This document shows, in pieces, positions 5,645-7,114 of a stretch of DNA of 7,114 nt. The stretch's first letter is position 1. Each line of letters starts with the position of its first letter. Both the position numbers and the translations under genes were made by a program. A model generated the notes under the pieces. It did not search any database and was not told the origin of the DNA. It was given only the letters and a program-made list of their open reading frames with translations. This DNA is from an uncultured Bacteroides sp. (lineage in GTDB: Bacteria > Bacteroidota > Bacteroidia > Bacteroidales > Bacteroidaceae), in NCBI GenBank assembly GCA_900542985.1, contig UQPQ01000068.1, positions 1-7,114 of the forward strand. The letters run 5' to 3'.

Positions 5645-5722
5645 AAAATCGAGATTTACTAATTCTACAAATTCCGATTTTCTCAATTCTCCAAACTTGA
5701 AGTTGTTTGTACAATGTTCAAG
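5645..5722. other. Two AT-rich hairpins between the GNAT gene and the membrane-protein operon
   Basis: AAAATCG (5645-5651) pairs with CGATTTT (5675-5681). CTTGAA, then TTGT (5696-5706) pairs with ACAA, then TTCAAG (5711-5722) around TTGT. Both are weak and lack proper U-tracts. They may slow or partly end transcription from the acetyltransferase gene. I see no convincing -35/-10 pair for the downstream operon in this 159-bp gap, although one is expected. Confidence 0.3.
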
Positions 5723-5745
5723 ATATAACTGTTATTATGTCTTGA

Positions 5746-6270
5746 TTAGAGTACAAACTCATATAAGAGGAACTCCCTCGGTACTCCAATATCAACATAT
5801 GTGATTTCAACTTTATCCACATACTTAAATCCAAACGACATATACATTTTCTGTGGAATATCATTTCCCTCTATGCAATCAAGACGAATTGATTTAAGGT
5901 TTCTTTCCCTTGCTGTGTCTATTGCGTGTTGAACTAACTGCTTCGAGTATCCACGACCTCCATATTCCGGAAGGACTCGCAAGGCATGAAGAACTACTGT
6001 CTCGTTATCATTTGCATCAATAAGCCATTTAACTGCGTGATACGCCTCATCACGATCATGATTCATAATATACGCCGCAACAATTCGACCATCTTCAATA
6101 CCGATAAACTGATTTCTCTCTTTGATTGCATCTTTGATCATTTCATCTGGAGGGAAACCACCTTTATCTCCCTCCGGCAGAAAATCTTTTCCGCTCAAAA
6201 CTTTACACATACCGTCATAAAACTGTCGCAATTCTATAAAATTTTTCTCTTCTGCATATCTGATAATCAT
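5746..6270 (-). CDS. GNAT-family N-acetyltransferase
   Basis: This 174-residue cytosolic enzyme is predicted to move an acetyl group from acetyl-CoA to an amine; the acceptor is unknown. The GNAT fold can be followed: strand 1 and helix 1 at MIIRYAEEKNFIELRQFY, strands 2-3 around FIGIEDGRIVAAYIM (55-69), strand 4 and motif A at VVLHALRVLPEYGGRGYSKQ (92-111) with the acetyl-CoA-binding G-x-G turn, and motif B with MYMSFGFKYVD near 142-152. The first Arg of the usual R-G-x-G turn is Gly here (YGGRGYS), an accepted variation. Length is normal for the family. The start is MIIRY, with TGGAGGG (6286-6281) 10 nt upstream, a little longer than usual. It is 159 bp from the next minus-strand gene, so probably a separate transcript. 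Confidence 0.9.
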   Translation of the reverse strand: MIIRYAEEKNFIELRQFYDGMCKVLSGKDFLPEGDKGGFPPDEMIKDAIKERNQFIGIEDGRIVAAYIMNHDRDEAYHAVKWLIDANDNETVVLHALRVLPEYGGRGYSKQLVQHAIDTARERNLKSIRLDCIEGNDIPQKMYMSFGFKYVDKVEITYVDIGVPREFLLYEFVL

Positions 6271-6307
6271 AGAAATCTATCCCTCCAGGAAGTTTGGTAA
6301 TTTTTAC

Positions 6308-6333
6308 AGACAGAGTACTCTTGCAATCTGTCT
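6308..6333. other. 7-bp hairpin in the GNAT leader
   Basis: AGACAGA (6308-6314) pairs perfectly with TCTGTCT (6327-6333) around a 12-nt loop. On the plus strand ATTTTTCT follows, but no plus-strand gene precedes it. A related TGTCT/AGACA pair occurs at 6446-6461, and ACAGACA appears in both places. They could be operator-like, or chance in AT-rich DNA. Confidence 0.3.
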
Positions 6334-6357
6334 ATTTTTCTCATTTAATATTCATGT

Positions 6358-6386
6358 ATAATATATGTATCTCCTTTTTCATGCAA
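6358..6386 (-). promoter_or_regulatory. Candidate promoter of the GNAT gene
   Basis: On the minus strand TTGCAT (6386-6381) and TATTAT (6363-6358) are 17 bp apart. The -35 is a poor match and the -10 good. Transcription would start near 6351, giving a leader of about 80 nt that includes the hairpin at 6308-6333. Apart from this and the hairpins, the intergenic stretch 6287-6496 shows nothing else. Confidence 0.4.
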
Positions 6387-6496
6387 CTCCATATACGTTT
6401 TAGGTGATTTACTACCATAATTACTCTATCATTAATTGATTTCATTGTCTATATACAGACAACTAACATGCACAAAAACGGTACCAAGATGCATAA

Positions 6497-6619
6497 TTAT
6501 GAAAACTGCTTATCAAATTCTTCCTCGTCCTGCTCATCTACGAGATAGCCTTCCGGTGTTGCATACTCTCCAGTAATCTCATCAAGATAACCAGGTACAA
6601 GCTCTTTACACAGAAGGAA
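6497..6619 (-). pseudogene. C-terminal remnant of an unrecognised acidic protein
   Basis: The minus strand reads LLCKELVPGYLDEITGEY, then ATPEGYLVDEQDEEEFDKQF and S before a TAA at 6499-6497. The composition is protein-like (Gly-Tyr-Leu repeated, an acidic tail) and unlike random AT-rich translation. No ATG, GTG or TTG start exists in the frame back to its upstream stop near 6722. From about 6620 onward the frame is merely the antisense of the TlpA-like gene. I read it as the 3' end of a gene whose 5' part was lost at the junction near 6620. I do not recognise the family. Confidence 0.45.
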
Positions 6620-6625
6620 TGATGC

Positions 6626-7114
6626 ATGATGAATAAAAGCACTGTTGATCCAAATGGCAATTATGCTGATTATCTGGCTGGTACCGTAGAATCGAACAAA
6701 GCTTCCTTTACAGAGGCCGAGTTAAAGACACTTACAGAAGATATTGATGCTATACGAAAAATCGAGGAGCAGATAGCTGAAATTGAAAATAAGACTACTT
6801 CTGACAGTAGTAAGAAAAACAATACCGAAGCCACATCACCTTTCAGCAATTTATCCGGTAAAGATTTTAATGGCAATCCTGTCGATGAAAGTTTATTTTC
6901 AAAAAACGCAGTAACTGTAGTCAATTTCTGGTTTAACGGCTGTAAGCCCTGCGTAGCAGAGTTATCTAAGCTTAATGAATTAAACGAAGCTATCAGGTCA
7001 ATGGGCGGTGAGGTTGTTGGCATCAATACCGAAACCTTCAATGGCAATAAAACTGCCATAAAAGAGGCTTCTGCTATTCTTGAAAGCCAGGGTGCAAAAT
7101 ACCGCAACCTTTCG
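6626..7114 (+). CDS. TlpA-like thiol-disulfide protein, right part outside the window, N-terminus probably truncated
   Basis: 163 residues are seen, open to the window edge. A charged helical region (about 28-66: AELKTLTEDIDAIRKIEEQI onwards, then a Ser/Asn/Lys linker) leads into a thioredoxin-like fold. That fold has FSNLSGKDFNGNPVDESLF at 73-91, then VTVVNFWFNGCKPCVAELSK with the redox pair Cys106-x-x-Cys109, then GEVVGINTE. TlpA/ResA-type proteins use this pair to reduce or form disulfides outside the membrane, so they normally start with a signal peptide or lipobox. None is present here: the first residues are MMNKSTVDPNGNY. A TGA lies two codons upstream. AGAAGGA (6612-6618) is 7 nt before the first ATG and could allow translation. 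Because a broken minus-strand gene abuts it here, loss of the secretion signal by rearrangement is the likeliest reading; a genuine cytosolic variant is possible. Confidence 0.75.
   Translation, partial: MMNKSTVDPNGNYADYLAGTVESNKASFTEAELKTLTEDIDAIRKIEEQIAEIENKTTSDSSKKNNTEATSPFSNLSGKDFNGNPVDESLFSKNAVTVVNFWFNGCKPCVAELSKLNELNEAIRSMGGEVVGINTETFNGNKTAIKEASAILESQGAKYRNLS

Noticed and set aside
6544..6556. 13-bp match GATAGCCTTCCGG to the terminator arm at 156-168
   Set aside because: The similarity ends at once on both sides and the 6544 copy fits the reading frame of the minus-strand remnant (PEGYL). Most likely chance.
6670..7107. 145-codon open frame on the minus strand
   Set aside because: It is the antisense of the TlpA-like gene. 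The plus strand has a recognisable CxxC thioredoxin fold, and the minus reading is Ser/Leu rich with no family likeness.
1..7114. CRISPR array, tRNA or rRNA gene
   Set aside because: No regularly spaced short direct repeats, no cloverleaf-like sequence and no rRNA-like stretches were seen.

Overview
The window reads as a low-to-moderate GC Firmicute, most likely a gut Clostridia/Lachnospiraceae genome. This rests on strong AAGGAGG-type ribosome binding sites, a TTGATT-17-TATACT type promoter, the Rpn/PD-(D/E)XK 'transposase' family that is abundant in these bacteria, and CPBP, GNAT and TlpA-like proteins of familiar Clostridia style. The assignment is inference from style, not from a marker gene.

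Left part (1-4220) is a nest of mobile and repetitive DNA. An Rpn-family nuclease gene (231-1187, minus) is flanked by related copies of a roughly 55-bp repeat, called R here. Two copies (75-130 and 147-204) face each other as a long hairpin that also forms the gene's terminator. A third (1699-1751) lies on the far side, where it forms the right edge of a large imperfect palindrome (1401-1716). A complete IS630-family insertion sequence (1752-3146) sits in the distal end of that third copy, with matching 11-bp ends and a TA duplication. Immediately beyond it is an IS110-family transposase that has lost its N-terminal catalytic domain (3149-4084).

Right part (4221-7114) holds ordinary chromosomal genes, mostly on the minus strand. 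A 105-residue three-helix membrane protein and a CPBP-family intramembrane protease form a probable two-gene operon (5586 to 4221). A GNAT acetyltransferase stands alone (6270-5746). At about 6600-6630 two broken genes meet back to back: the C-terminal tail of an unrecognised acidic protein (minus) and a TlpA-like thioredoxin-fold protein (plus) that lacks a signal peptide and runs off the right edge.

Nothing here is a demonstrated new system. The most interesting material is the set of R repeats and the 316-bp palindrome around the Rpn gene. They could be the ends of an uncharacterised Rpn-carrying mobile unit or a dispersed palindromic repeat, and could also be transcribed as a structured RNA.
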